The notes beneath the pieces are model-generated. The model had not been told where the DNA came from. It ran no database searches and worked only from the letters and a program-made list of their open reading frames with translations. 64,000 nucleotides of DNA, from contig JAKALM010000016.1 of assembly GCA_021824145.1 (NCBI GenBank), forward strand, positions 1-64,000, given 5' to 3'. This document shows, one piece after another, positions 1-8,475 of the stretch (its first letter is position 1; each line of letters opens with the position of its first letter). A program made the translations under genes and the position numbers. Source of the DNA: Bacteroidota bacterium. GTDB taxonomy: Bacteria; Bacteroidota; Ignavibacteria; Ignavibacteriales; Ignavibacteriaceae.

Positions 1-2
1 AT

Positions 3-278
3 TCTTTAAATAACAATGGCAGCCTTAGGTGGAAAGTTTCTTTAGATGGCTATCATGTTACCAGCCCAATCGTTTGTGATAAGAACGGAAACATTTTTGC
101 GGGGCTGATAAAAGATTATGGCGATTCTTATATTTATTCAATTACTTCAAGTGGAAACATAACATGGAAACTTCCCGTAAAAGATGAGCCTTCTCTTGGT
201 GCTTCTCCAGCTATTGCGGAAGATGGTACGATGTTCTATCCAACTTTTCTTTCAAATAGTATTTTGATAATTAAATGA
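3..278 (+). CDS. C-terminal end of a PQQ-like beta-propeller protein (partial)
   Basis: An open frame enters from the left window edge and ends at TGA 276-278, giving about 91 residues. The visible part has two propeller-blade-like repeats, RWKVSLDGYHVTSPIV followed by a DKNGNIFAGL turn, then TWKLPVKDEP with ASPAIAEDGTMFY. This alternation of a tryptophan-containing strand with SPxIxxDGxxF is typical of PQQ-type or WD-like outer-surface propellers. There is no T9SS sorting tail, so this end is not itself a secretion signal. The start and full architecture lie outside the window, and function cannot be assigned. Confidence 0.6.
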   Translation, partial: SLNNNGSLRWKVSLDGYHVTSPIVCDKNGNIFAGLIKDYGDSYIYSITSSGNITWKLPVKDEPSLGASPAIAEDGTMFYPTFLSNSILIIK

Positions 279-373
279 AGGATGAGGAGAAGAAAAGATT
301 TGTACTGTTTTCTTCTTTTGGATTTTAACTTACTTCTTCATTCGATATTCTTTATTCAAAAATAATTTCCCAA

Positions 374-1831
374 TCATTTAAGCCCCAGCTCTTTCGCCAT
401 TCTATAATAATTAGACGGCGCAAGCCCAAGCTTTCTTGCCGCATCAGTATCGGATGAGGAATTTTTTCGGATGTAAATAAAATATTTTTCTCTTACCATC
501 TTTTCCATCTGCGAAAGCGGAAGCTCATTTCCTTTGAACAATGTCTCGAATGAATCTGTAAATTGAGTTTCGTTTTCATCATACAGCGAGCCCAAAGCAC
601 GTTTAGTATTTTGTTCGTCAATTATAGCGCTGTCAACAAAAAGCATTCTTTGCACAACGTTTTTCAGCTCCCTTACATTTCCGGGCCATGAGTAGTTGAT
701 GAGCAGTTCCAATGCATCGGAATTTATTGACGGCTTTTCTTTTCCCATGCTTTGGCTGTAAAAAGTTAAAAAGTGATCAATCAAAATCGGGATGTCTGTT
801 TTTCTTTCTTTCAAATCGGAAACTTTTATATAGATAACATTCAGCCGGTAATAAAGATCTTCACGGAAGCGTTTTGCTTTAACTTCTTCCTCAATGTTTC
901 TGTTTGTCGCTGCAATAATTCTGATGTTCACTTTTACTTTTTCTGTGCGTCCGATTTTTTCAAGTTCGCCTTCCTGAATTACGCGCAGCAGCTTTACCTG
1001 CGCAGAAAGCGGAAGCTCCGTAATCTCATCTAAAAATACGGTTCCGTTGTGTGCAATCTCGAAAAGTCCCGGCTTACGTTTATCAGCACCGGTAAACGAG
1101 CCTTTTTCGTAACCGAATAATTCGCTTTCAATTAATTCCTGCGGAACGCTTCCGCAATTTATAGTAACAAAGTTTTCAAACTTTCTATCGCTCTTATAAT
1201 GAATGTTGTAAGCAACAAGCTCCTTGCCTGTGCCGGAAGAGCCGCTTATTAAAATGTTCACATCGCTTTGCGAATATTTAATTATATCATTCTTCAAATG
1301 CTGAACGGAAGAAGATTCGCCGATAATTCTTTTTTGAAATAAAATATCCTCAACATTTTTTATCAGCTTCTGGTTTGATCTGATCCAGGCTTTTTCAATT
1401 CTCGATTTCTCGCTCGCATTCAAAATGCTTAAGATAAAATCCGTCGGCTGGTAAATATAATCTTCAATATCGCCGGGATATTTAGTGCAGTACCAGAATG
1501 CGCCCGCTTTCATTAAGCGCTGCGCAAAATTGTAATCGGTTATGTTAATCGTCATTTTGGTAATTACAATTATTTGCGTTGATGATTCGATCTCTCTGAT
1601 TTTTTGAATCAGCTTCTCGCCCATAATTCCGCCGGAAAGATTGAAATCCATAATTACAACATCAAAAAAAGACGGCTTGGATTTAATTAAATCTATTGCA
1701 TCATTTCCATCGGAAACAACATCGGTAATGATAATTCTATCGGCAAACGGCTCGATGGTTTTCTTTACACGAATAACATCAAACTCTTCATCTTCTACAA
1801 GTAAAATATTTATTACATTTTCTGTCGACAT
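374..1831 (-). CDS. Sigma54-dependent NtrC-family response regulator
   Basis: A 485-residue transcriptional activator with three domains. The receiver domain (about 1-125) has the acidic pair E13/D14, phospho-acceptor D62 in VIMDFN, T91 and K117. The AAA+ domain (about 165-395) has Walker A GSSGTGKE near residue 197 and the sigma54-contacting loop GSFTGA near 243, a conservative variant of GAFTGA. A Fis-type helix-turn-helix closes the protein (DTDAARKLGLAPSNYYRM). The family binds upstream sites and remodels RpoN holoenzyme after phosphorylation. It is the last gene of the minus-strand trio behind the sensor kinase and binding protein. The sigma54 promoter at 5066-5081 is its most likely target. 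That target is inferred from position and sigma type, not shown. Confidence 0.93.
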   Translation of the reverse strand: MSTENVINILLVEDEEFDVIRVKKTIEPFADRIIITDVVSDGNDAIDLIKSKPSFFDVVIMDFNLSGGIMGEKLIQKIREIESSTQIIVITKMTINITDYNFAQRLMKAGAFWYCTKYPGDIEDYIYQPTDFILSILNASEKSRIEKAWIRSNQKLIKNVEDILFQKRIIGESSSVQHLKNDIIKYSQSDVNILISGSSGTGKELVAYNIHYKSDRKFENFVTINCGSVPQELIESELFGYEKGSFTGADKRKPGLFEIAHNGTVFLDEITELPLSAQVKLLRVIQEGELEKIGRTEKVKVNIRIIAATNRNIEEEVKAKRFREDLYYRLNVIYIKVSDLKERKTDIPILIDHFLTFYSQSMGKEKPSINSDALELLINYSWPGNVRELKNVVQRMLFVDSAIIDEQNTKRALGSLYDENETQFTDSFETLFKGNELPLSQMEKMVREKYFIYIRKNSSSDTDAARKLGLAPSNYYRMAKELGLK

Positions 1832-1911
1832 TAAAAACCTTTTTTAATAACTATTTTTTTAAAATCGCTATTTTAAAATTACTTAGAAAATATTTTTAAT
1901 TTTAAGTTGTA

Positions 1912-2016
1912 AACCGTTGAAACGGTTAGTGATTGAAATGATCTATTTATTAACCCACGGATTAATCCGTGGGTTAAAAGAAAACAACCATACACACCTA
2001 AACTGTTTCAACAGTT
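1912..2016. repeat. Composite palindromic repeat between kinase and regulator genes
   Basis: Three dyads lie in a row. At 1912-1927 is AACCGTT-GA-AACGGTT. At 1950-1977 is a perfect 28-bp palindrome whose left arm is TTAACCCACGGATT. At 1999-2016 is AAACTGTT-TC-AACAGTTT. The first and third units are also near-inverted copies of each other, so the element can fold into one long stem with the central palindrome at its tip. It fills most of the gap between the kinase stop and the regulator start. It resembles the miniature palindromic elements scattered in Bacteroidota and Chlorobi genomes. It may affect read-through or mRNA stability between the two genes. Confidence 0.8.
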
Positions 2017-2075
2017 TTTCAGAATTATATTTTTTTTGCACAAACGTTTAAATTCCACAAACAAGTTTAAATTAT

Positions 2076-3554
2076 TTACGCTTTAATTAAAATTACAAAT
2101 TCGCTTCCTCCGCCGGATAAATTTTGTGCATCAATATCCCAACCGCATTTTTTAGACATTTCGTAGGCGATGTAGCAGCCGTATCCAACGTTTTGTATAG
2201 CAGAATCTTTTGTAGAAACATTTTCCCTGAAGATTAATTTTACTCCGTGTTCATCTCTTAAAAGCAATTTTTGCGTAATACCGTTTCCATTATCTGTAAT
2301 AATTATTCTCAACAATTTTTCTTCAGATGAATATTGAGTTTTAATTTTAATATTTAACTCTTCCACGCCGGCGTGATCTATGCTGTTTTGAACAATCGGC
2401 TCAATTATTTCCCAAATTACAAATTCATTAATGTTTAGTACCGGAAGATTTTTTCCTTCTTCAAATGTTAAATTAAAAGTTCCGCTTTTCTTTGAACTGC
2501 GGAGAAAAATATGATTAACAATAAACCGGATTACTTCATTCAAATCTGTTCTAAAAATAGGATTGCGGATTGTCTGCACCGGCGGCTCATACCATTTCAT
2601 GTCGTAAATGATTCGCGAAATAAAATTAGCATACTTTGTAACTCGGTATTTTATTTCATTAATATTTTGAGGGGAAAGCAGCGATAAATCGCCTTTTATA
2701 AATCCCATAATTTTTTCGGCTTTATGGTGAGTGTGATAAATTCTTTTTGTAAAACTCATTTCTTTTTGATAGTTGATCTGCTTTTTTAAATTGTCTTCAT
2801 GCTCAATTAAAAACAGTTTTTGCGTTTCGTCTCTTTCTTTCACAGTGTAAGATGAAACGAAATACATTGAGAGAAGTCCAAGCGAAATAAGCGACAAATA
2901 CAAAATAGAAGTTTCATCGTAATTAGAAATTATTTTGCTGGAGATAAATGAAAAGTCCGGAGTGTTCTTCATATAAACTGCACCGATATATTCTCCGCGA
3001 AGTACCAGCGGTACAAAGGTGTTAAACGTATTCTTATTTGTAATTATACTTTTTATTTGTTCGCTCGATGCTAAAGAAGCGTGAATGCTTTTGTAAAGAG
3101 AAACTGCCTGAGGATGAAGTTTGTTAATATTTATGTTTGCTGTTGAATCAAGATAAAGAACGCGGAACAAAGTTTTTCCATCATCAATTGCATAAATATT
3201 ATTTCCTTTTTTTATTAAGATGCATAGCTCTTCAATGTTGTGCTGCAAAACTTCCTGGCTGAAAATAATATCGAATGCTTTTGTAATTCTGTTTGCGGTT
3301 TCGTCATCAATATCTTTCTTTCGATTAATCGTTTCCAGCAAAAGCTCAAAGGTGGTTGTGGAAAGATTTGCAAGTCTTTCGGCAGAATCTTTCTGATACC
3401 AGCTTTGCGTGCTGTCGAAGAACGACCTGATTGAAGATTTGTTAATGAATGACACAATCAGCTGGAAAGTAAAAAGGACAATGAATATCACCGTCAAATG
3501 TTTAAATTGAAAATGATATTCTTTAAGCTTCTCGATAAATTTTTTTTCGCTCAT
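2076..3554 (-). CDS. Membrane sensor histidine kinase
   Basis: A 492-residue inner-membrane kinase. It has a first membrane helix at about 18-38, a periplasmic sensor region of about 170 residues, a second helix at about 210-231, a coiled-coil/dimerisation segment, and a C-terminal HATPase domain from about 330. The ATP-binding features are the N box (IIEPIVQNSIDHAG), the G1 box (ITDNGNG) and a G2-like GYGCYIAYEM. The dimerisation region reads YHTHHKAEKIMGF instead of a standard HExxxP H-box, so the phospho-acceptor histidine is not obvious. It lies between the solute-binding protein gene (10 bp away) and the regulator gene. The binding protein probably presents a bound sugar to the periplasmic domain; this is inference from gene order. 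Confidence 0.88.
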   Translation of the reverse strand: MSEKKFIEKLKEYHFQFKHLTVIFIVLFTFQLIVSFINKSSIRSFFDSTQSWYQKDSAERLANLSTTTFELLLETINRKKDIDDETANRITKAFDIIFSQEVLQHNIEELCILIKKGNNIYAIDDGKTLFRVLYLDSTANININKLHPQAVSLYKSIHASLASSEQIKSIITNKNTFNTFVPLVLRGEYIGAVYMKNTPDFSFISSKIISNYDETSILYLSLISLGLLSMYFVSSYTVKERDETQKLFLIEHEDNLKKQINYQKEMSFTKRIYHTHHKAEKIMGFIKGDLSLLSPQNINEIKYRVTKYANFISRIIYDMKWYEPPVQTIRNPIFRTDLNEVIRFIVNHIFLRSSKKSGTFNLTFEEGKNLPVLNINEFVIWEIIEPIVQNSIDHAGVEELNIKIKTQYSSEEKLLRIIITDNGNGITQKLLLRDEHGVKLIFRENVSTKDSAIQNVGYGCYIAYEMSKKCGWDIDAQNLSGGGSEFVILIKA

Positions 3555-3564
3555 GGCTAAAACT

Positions 3565-4875
3565 TCATTTTAATAAAATACTCTTTGAGTTTAGTTTGTC
3601 GTATGCTTTTGAAAGTGCATCGTGCGGAGACAATTCTCCTTTTACAGAAAGGTTGATGTAATAGGAAAGAATATCTGAAACGCTTGTATACTGTTCGGAA
3701 AATGGCCGGTAAATTCCATTCTTAAGAAATCTTAAATACAAATTCAATTTAGGATGTTGTTTGATATAAAGGGAATCATTATAAATATTGTTATTAATCG
3801 GAATGTAGCCTCCATTTTCAAAAAGAATTTTTTGGGCTTCTTCGCTCATAACAAATTTTATAAACTGAATTGCTTCGGGAACTTTTGTAGAGAACCTGGA
3901 AACCATCAAGTCCCATCCTCCGAAAACTGAAACCGGCTTTGAACCTTCAAGATGAGGTGTTGGAACTTCTTTAATATCATTTTTCAAATTTAAATATTTA
4001 TTTCCAACGAGATTATTTTCAAATAAGCCTGTCCAACCGCGAAGGAAAACAGCATTCTGCTTAAGAAAATAATTGTACGAATCGTCTTCTTTAAATCTTA
4101 AAACATCTCTTGGTGAGATTTTATATTTGTTCACAAGGTCATCTAAAAATTGAAGAGCTTTTTCAGCTTGAGGAGTTTTTAACAGAAGAGAATCCTTATT
4201 CATCAAGCTGCCGTTCATGTTTGCTAAGATTTCATTGTAAATGCAAATCAACCCTTCATAATCGTCGGCTTGAAAAACAAAAAGCGGATTATTTTTGAAT
4301 TTATCTTTTAGTGAAATCATCTCCTGCCAAGTAATTGATTTGTTAAGCTTTTCTTCAATTGATTTTGCGTCCGGCAGCTTATCAATCAAATCTTTTCTGT
4401 AATACATTAAAGCAATATCAATATAAATTGGAATTGCAACTAAAGTATCGTTGAAGAAACAAGTTTTAAGAGCATAACTTAAAATTTTGTTTTTTTCAGA
4501 CTCGGTGAAATAATCTTGTATAGGAATAGACCACTTGGCAAATCGCGGTACCCAAATTTGGTCAACTGAAAAAACATCAATTCGGTCGCTCTTACTTCTG
4601 AAGTATCTTGCTAAAAGTTCTTTTCTGTCATTTGTGCTGAACTTGCTGAATGGAAGATCGAGAGGAATGACTTGAATCTGCCCTTTATATTTTTTGTTAA
4701 ACAAATCAATTACTTTTTGATGTGCCGGCGAAATATTATCGGCAAAATAAATTTTAACAGGAGAGCCGAATTCTCTGTCATTTATGTTGTAAGATGGAAG
4801 GACATAAATGATAAGCATAAAAACAGTAACGAGAATTGTACTAACAATAACGTAAAAAGTTTTTGAAAATTGCAT
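3565..4875 (-). CDS. Membrane-anchored extracellular solute-binding protein (sugar type, sensory)
   Basis: A 436-residue protein of the family 1 sugar-binding fold. Typical segments are a substrate-lobe start VKIYFADNISPAHQKVIDLFN, RGWTGLFENN, VSVFGGWDLMVSRFS and FVMSEEAQKILFENGGYIP. The N terminus holds one hydrophobic helix (about residues 7-28) with no lipobox, so it is probably tethered to the inner membrane on the periplasmic side. No ABC permease or ATPase gene is nearby. Instead it heads an operon with a kinase and a sigma54 activator, and is divergent from the glucan genes. This points to a sensor role for an oligosaccharide, probably beta-glucan derived. Ligand identity is inferred from neighbours only. 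Confidence 0.85.
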   Translation of the reverse strand: MQFSKTFYVIVSTILVTVFMLIIYVLPSYNINDREFGSPVKIYFADNISPAHQKVIDLFNKKYKGQIQVIPLDLPFSKFSTNDRKELLARYFRSKSDRIDVFSVDQIWVPRFAKWSIPIQDYFTESEKNKILSYALKTCFFNDTLVAIPIYIDIALMYYRKDLIDKLPDAKSIEEKLNKSITWQEMISLKDKFKNNPLFVFQADDYEGLICIYNEILANMNGSLMNKDSLLLKTPQAEKALQFLDDLVNKYKISPRDVLRFKEDDSYNYFLKQNAVFLRGWTGLFENNLVGNKYLNLKNDIKEVPTPHLEGSKPVSVFGGWDLMVSRFSTKVPEAIQFIKFVMSEEAQKILFENGGYIPINNNIYNDSLYIKQHPKLNLYLRFLKNGIYRPFSEQYTSVSDILSYYINLSVKGELSPHDALSKAYDKLNSKSILLK

Positions 4876-5065
4876 AATGTATTCGTATTAAAATTAAAAT
4901 GAGTTTATCAATTTAATAATTAAATCTTATCAAAATAATAAAACGCAAATGAAATTACCGGATGACCCGTGAGATGCATTTTAATCTTTTGGGGAAATTT
5001 GTACCAACAAACATTTTAAAAAAGAACCTAATACAAAAATATAACCACGGAAATAATTTTAAATA

Positions 5066-5081
5066 GGGCATAGATTTTGCC
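5066..5081 (+). promoter_or_regulatory. Sigma54 (RpoN) -24/-12 promoter of the glucan operon
   Basis: The sequence GGGCATAGATTTTGCC places GG (5067-5068) and GC (5079-5080) exactly 10 bases apart, as sigma54 requires. It matches TGGCAC-N5-TTGCW at all but three positions. Transcription would begin near 5092, about 75 bases before the transporter start at 5168. The divergent operon encodes a GSFTGA-bearing sigma54 activator, which strengthens the call. Confidence 0.78.
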
Positions 5082-5167
5082 ACTAATATAGATATTTTTT
5101 CTATCAACAAATTTTTCATATTGAAATAAAAAGTTTAATTTAACGGTAAAAATATAAGGAGTCGAGA

Positions 5168-6493
5168 ATGGCAATAACCGGCGCACCTGCAACTATGAAT
5201 AGATCTGTTCCAAAAGAAGAGGCTAATTACACACCAGCTTTAACAGTTTTAACTTCACTTTTTTTTATGTGGGGTTTTTTAACATGCTTGAACGACATTT
5301 TGATTCCTCACCTAAAAGCTGTATTTACTTTAAATTATGCCGAAGCAATGTTGATTCAATTTAGTTTTTTCGCTGCATATTTTATCGTTTCTCTTCCTTC
5401 GGGAATCATTGTTGAAAAAATCGGTTACAAGCGTGGTATTATAACTGGATTAATTACAGCAGGTATTGGCTGCTTAGCATTTTATCCAGCTGCCGGAACT
5501 CAATCGTATGTTTTGTTTTTAGTTGCTTTGTTTATTCTCGCTTCAGGTATTACTCTTCTTCAAGTTGCGGCTAATCCGTATGTAGCAATTCTCGGTAAGC
5601 CGGAAACAGCGTCAAGCAGATTAAATTTAACACAAGCCTTTAACTCACTTGGAACCACAATCGCACCATATTTTGGTTCGTTGGTTATTCTTTCAATTGC
5701 AGTAAAAAGCGCTGAAGAAATAAAAAAATTAAACGCAACAGATCTTTCGGCATATCAATTAACCCAAGCAAGCGCAGTTCAGGTTCCTTATTTATGGCTG
5801 GCTGCTGCACTTTTTGTAATTGCAGGAATATTTGCAATCGTAAAACTTCCGCAAATTGAAGCTTCATCAATTACATCAAGTAATGGTGAAGGAAAAAATT
5901 TCGAACATCATCACGAAAGTGCCTGGCATTTTAGACATTTAATTTTAGGAGCCATAGGAATTTTTGTTTACGTAGGCGCTGAAGTTTCTATTGGAAGTTT
6001 TTTAGTTAATTACATCGGACATCAAGATGTTCTCGGAATTCCAGCCGACCAAGCAGGCAAGTTCGTTTCGTTTTATTGGGGCGGCGCAATGGTTGGAAGA
6101 TTTATCGGCTCGGCAATTCAAAGAAAAATAAAACCAGGAATTGTTTTAGCATTCAATGCCGTATTTGCAATTCTTTTAGTAATTACTTCAATGTTATCGT
6201 TTGGCTACTTGGCAATGTGGTCAATTCTTTTGGTTGGATTATTCAATTCAATTATGTTCCCAACTATATTTACACTTGCCATTGACGGTTTAGGCAAACA
6301 TACTGGACAAGCTTCGGGAATTCTTTGCATGGCAATTGTCGGTGGTGCAATAATACCGGTGCTTCAAGGATTTATTGCCGATAACATTGGAATTCATCAC
6401 GCGTTTATTTTGCCTGTACTTTGTTATTTATTTATTATGTACTATGGATTAAAAGGACATATTCCGCATTTACCAAAAACAGCACAAGCATAA
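5168..6493 (+). CDS. FucP/GluP-type MFS sugar transporter
   Basis: A 441-residue inner-membrane permease with about 12 hydrophobic helices. It belongs to the fucose/glucose-galactose branch of the major facilitator superfamily, shown by [19 protein letters not shown] near residue 32, [14 protein letters not shown] and [18 protein letters not shown] near 155-172. A polar loop with three histidines (about 232-250) separates the two halves. The start has an AGGAG site 8 bases upstream. It is the first gene behind the sigma54 promoter and is followed one base later by a ROK kinase. Together they would import and phosphorylate the hexose, probably glucose, released by the downstream glucanases. 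The substrate is inferred. Confidence 0.92.
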   Translation: MAITGAPATMNRSVPKEEANYTPALTVLTSLFFMWGFLTCLNDILIPHLKAVFTLNYAEAMLIQFSFFAAYFIVSLPSGIIVEKIGYKRGIITGLITAGIGCLAFYPAAGTQSYVLFLVALFILASGITLLQVAANPYVAILGKPETASSRLNLTQAFNSLGTTIAPYFGSLVILSIAVKSAEEIKKLNATDLSAYQLTQASAVQVPYLWLAAALFVIAGIFAIVKLPQIEASSITSSNGEGKNFEHHHESAWHFRHLILGAIGIFVYVGAEVSIGSFLVNYIGHQDVLGIPADQAGKFVSFYWGGAMVGRFIGSAIQRKIKPGIVLAFNAVFAILLVITSMLSFGYLAMWSILLVGLFNSIMFPTIFTLAIDGLGKHTGQASGILCMAIVGGAIIPVLQGFIADNIGIHHAFILPVLCYLFIMYYGLKGHIPHLPKTAQA

Positions 6494-6494
6494 A

Positions 6495-7466
6495 ATGAAT
6501 AAAAAAGAATTAACACTTGGAATTGATATCGGCGGAACGAACTCGGCGTTTGGTTTTGTTGATAGAAACGGCGAATGCATTGCAGAAGCTTCCATACCAA
6601 CTTTATCGGAAAATCCCGCAGAGGATTTATTTAAAAGAATAAAAGATAAAGTTGATGAGATATATAAAGACCTAATTAAAAAAGATTACAAGCTTTTAGG
6701 AATTGGAATCGGCGCACCCAATGCAAATTATTACAAAGGAACTGTTGAGCTTCCACCAAATTTAAAATGGGAAATTGTAAACATTGTTGAAATTTCAGAA
6801 AAGATTTTTTCTCTCCCTACAGTAATTACAAACGACGCTAATGCCGCGGCAATTGGCGAAATGAAATTTGGTGCGGCCAAAGGAATGAAAGATTTTATTG
6901 TAATAACACTTGGAACCGGATTGGGGAGTGGCGTTGTCGTAAATGGTGAATTGGTTTACGGCGCTGACGGCTTTGCCGGAGAAATTGGTCATACAATTTA
7001 TGATTACAACGGAAGAGAGTGCGGCTGCGGAAGAAGAGGTTGTTTGGAAACCTATGCTTCGGCGCCAGGAATTAAAAGAACTGTTTTTGAATTGCTTGCT
7101 AACTCAAATAATCCGAGCGAATTGAGAAAGGTTTCTTTCGAACAGCTTACAGCAAAAATGATTTCTGATGCCGCTTTAAAGGGTGACAAAATTGCTCTTC
7201 AAGCTTTTGATTTTACAGGAAAAGTTCTCGGATTAAAATTAGCTGATTCGGTTGCGCACTTAAGTCCCGAAGCAATTATTTTATTTGGCGGCCTTGCTCT
7301 TGCCGGAGATTTTATTTTCGCCCCGACAAAAAAATACATGGAAGAAAACATGCTTAATATTTTCAAAAATAAAGTAAAGCTTATTCCATCCAAATTAACA
7401 AAAGGAAACACAGCGGTGCTGGGAGCTGCCGCCTTAATTTGGAATGAACTTGAAAAGATGAAGTAA
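6495..7466 (+). CDS. ROK-family sugar kinase (probable glucokinase)
   Basis: A 323-residue cytoplasmic kinase. It has the phosphate-binding motif DIGGTNSAFGF at the N terminus, the catalytic aspartate D114 in TNDANAAA, and the ROK zinc site made of H166 (GEIGH) and C176, C178 and C183 (CGCGRRGC followed by LETYAS). Length and motifs match bacterial glucokinases and N-acyl-hexosamine kinases of the ROK family. It follows the transporter by one base and precedes glucanase genes, so glucose is the most economical substrate. The motifs alone do not exclude mannose or fructose. No DNA-binding N-terminal domain is present, so it is an enzyme, not a ROK repressor. Confidence 0.92.
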   Translation: MNKKELTLGIDIGGTNSAFGFVDRNGECIAEASIPTLSENPAEDLFKRIKDKVDEIYKDLIKKDYKLLGIGIGAPNANYYKGTVELPPNLKWEIVNIVEISEKIFSLPTVITNDANAAAIGEMKFGAAKGMKDFIVITLGTGLGSGVVVNGELVYGADGFAGEIGHTIYDYNGRECGCGRRGCLETYASAPGIKRTVFELLANSNNPSELRKVSFEQLTAKMISDAALKGDKIALQAFDFTGKVLGLKLADSVAHLSPEAIILFGGLALAGDFIFAPTKKYMEENMLNIFKNKVKLIPSKLTKGNTAVLGAAALIWNELEKMK

Positions 7467-7495
7467 TATCTTCAATGAAAGCAAAAGGGTTTGTT

Positions 7496-8320
7496 ATGAA
7501 AAAAAATATTCTAATTTTATTTTTGGTAATAATCTTCAGTGCGTCGATTATTGGCTGCAAGAAAAACAACGAAATTACAAATCCCGATTCAACAAACACT
7601 GAACAAACAATTACTCCGCCGCCTGGATATAAATTGGTTTGGAACGATGAATTTAATTCTTCAACTCTCGACACTTCAAAATGGAATTATGAAGTTAATG
7701 GAGACGGCGGCGGCAACAACGAGCTTCAATATTATACAAACTTTCCTGAAAATTGTTTTATAAAAGACAACTGCCTTGTTATTCAGGCTTTGCAAAAAAG
7801 TTATCTTGGTAAAGATTATACATCCGCAAGATTGAACTCAAACAACAAGGGCGATTGGAAATACGGAAGGTTCGAAGTCCGCGCAAAACTTCCATACGGG
7901 CAAGGGCTTTGGCCAGCAATCTGGATGCTTCCGACAGATTGGGTTTACGGCGGCTGGCCTGCAAGCGGCGAGATTGATATTATGGAAGAACTTGGTCAGC
8001 AGGCAAATAAAGTTTACGGTACTATTCATTATGGAAATCCTCATCAGCAGCAAGGCGGAAATTATACTTTGCCAAGCGGATATTTTTTAAGCGACTTTCA
8101 TATCTTCGCTTGCGAATGGGATTCGACAAGCATCAGTTTTTTTGTAGACAGCACAAAATATTTTACTGCAAATATTACAAAACCGTTTGATCAAAGATTT
8201 CATTTTGTATTAAATGTTGCTGTCGGCGGCAACTGGCCTGGCAGTCCAGATTATAGAACTTCTTTTCCACAACAAATGATTATCGATTATGTTCGCGTTT
8301 TTCAAAAAATTTCTAACTGA
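7496..8320 (+). CDS. GH16 endo-beta-1,3-glucanase (laminarinase-type) lipoprotein
   Basis: A 274-residue glycoside hydrolase. The first 21 residues form a lipoprotein signal ending in SIIGC, so the enzyme is probably anchored by Cys21. The catalytic motif of laminarinase-type GH16 is present as GEIDIMEELG, with E159 as nucleophile, D161 and E164 as acid/base. Further family marks are YKLVWNDEFN near the mature start, GRFEVRAKLPYGQGLWPAIWML and VGGNWPG near the end. An in-frame ATG at 7475 exists, but the one at 7496 has an AAAGGG site and gives the proper signal peptide. It probably cuts beta-1,3-glucan at the cell surface to oligosaccharides for the GH5 and GH3 enzymes. Confidence 0.92.
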   Translation: MKKNILILFLVIIFSASIIGCKKNNEITNPDSTNTEQTITPPPGYKLVWNDEFNSSTLDTSKWNYEVNGDGGGNNELQYYTNFPENCFIKDNCLVIQALQKSYLGKDYTSARLNSNNKGDWKYGRFEVRAKLPYGQGLWPAIWMLPTDWVYGGWPASGEIDIMEELGQQANKVYGTIHYGNPHQQQGGNYTLPSGYFLSDFHIFACEWDSTSISFFVDSTKYFTANITKPFDQRFHFVLNVAVGGNWPGSPDYRTSFPQQMIIDYVRVFQKISN

Positions 8321-8475
8321 TTACGAATACAGTTCTGTTTTAAAAATCAAAACCGTATTTGAACTTATTGCAATTGGAGTTTTTGTTTTTGTTCTTCTTT
8401 TCATTCTTCTGTTTCAATTAGTTTAGTTTCGTTCAGTTATATTTTTGCCTTCAAGATTTTTCCTGAGAGAAATTT

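Noticed and set aside
3565-4875. Solute-binding protein as part of an ABC importer
   Set aside because: No permease or ATPase gene is nearby, the N terminus is an uncleaved-looking anchor, and it is in an operon with a kinase and regulator.
4945-4959. Sigma54-like GG/GC pair on the minus strand before the binding-protein gene
   Set aside because: The GG and GC are 11 bases apart instead of 10, and sigma54 spacing is strict.
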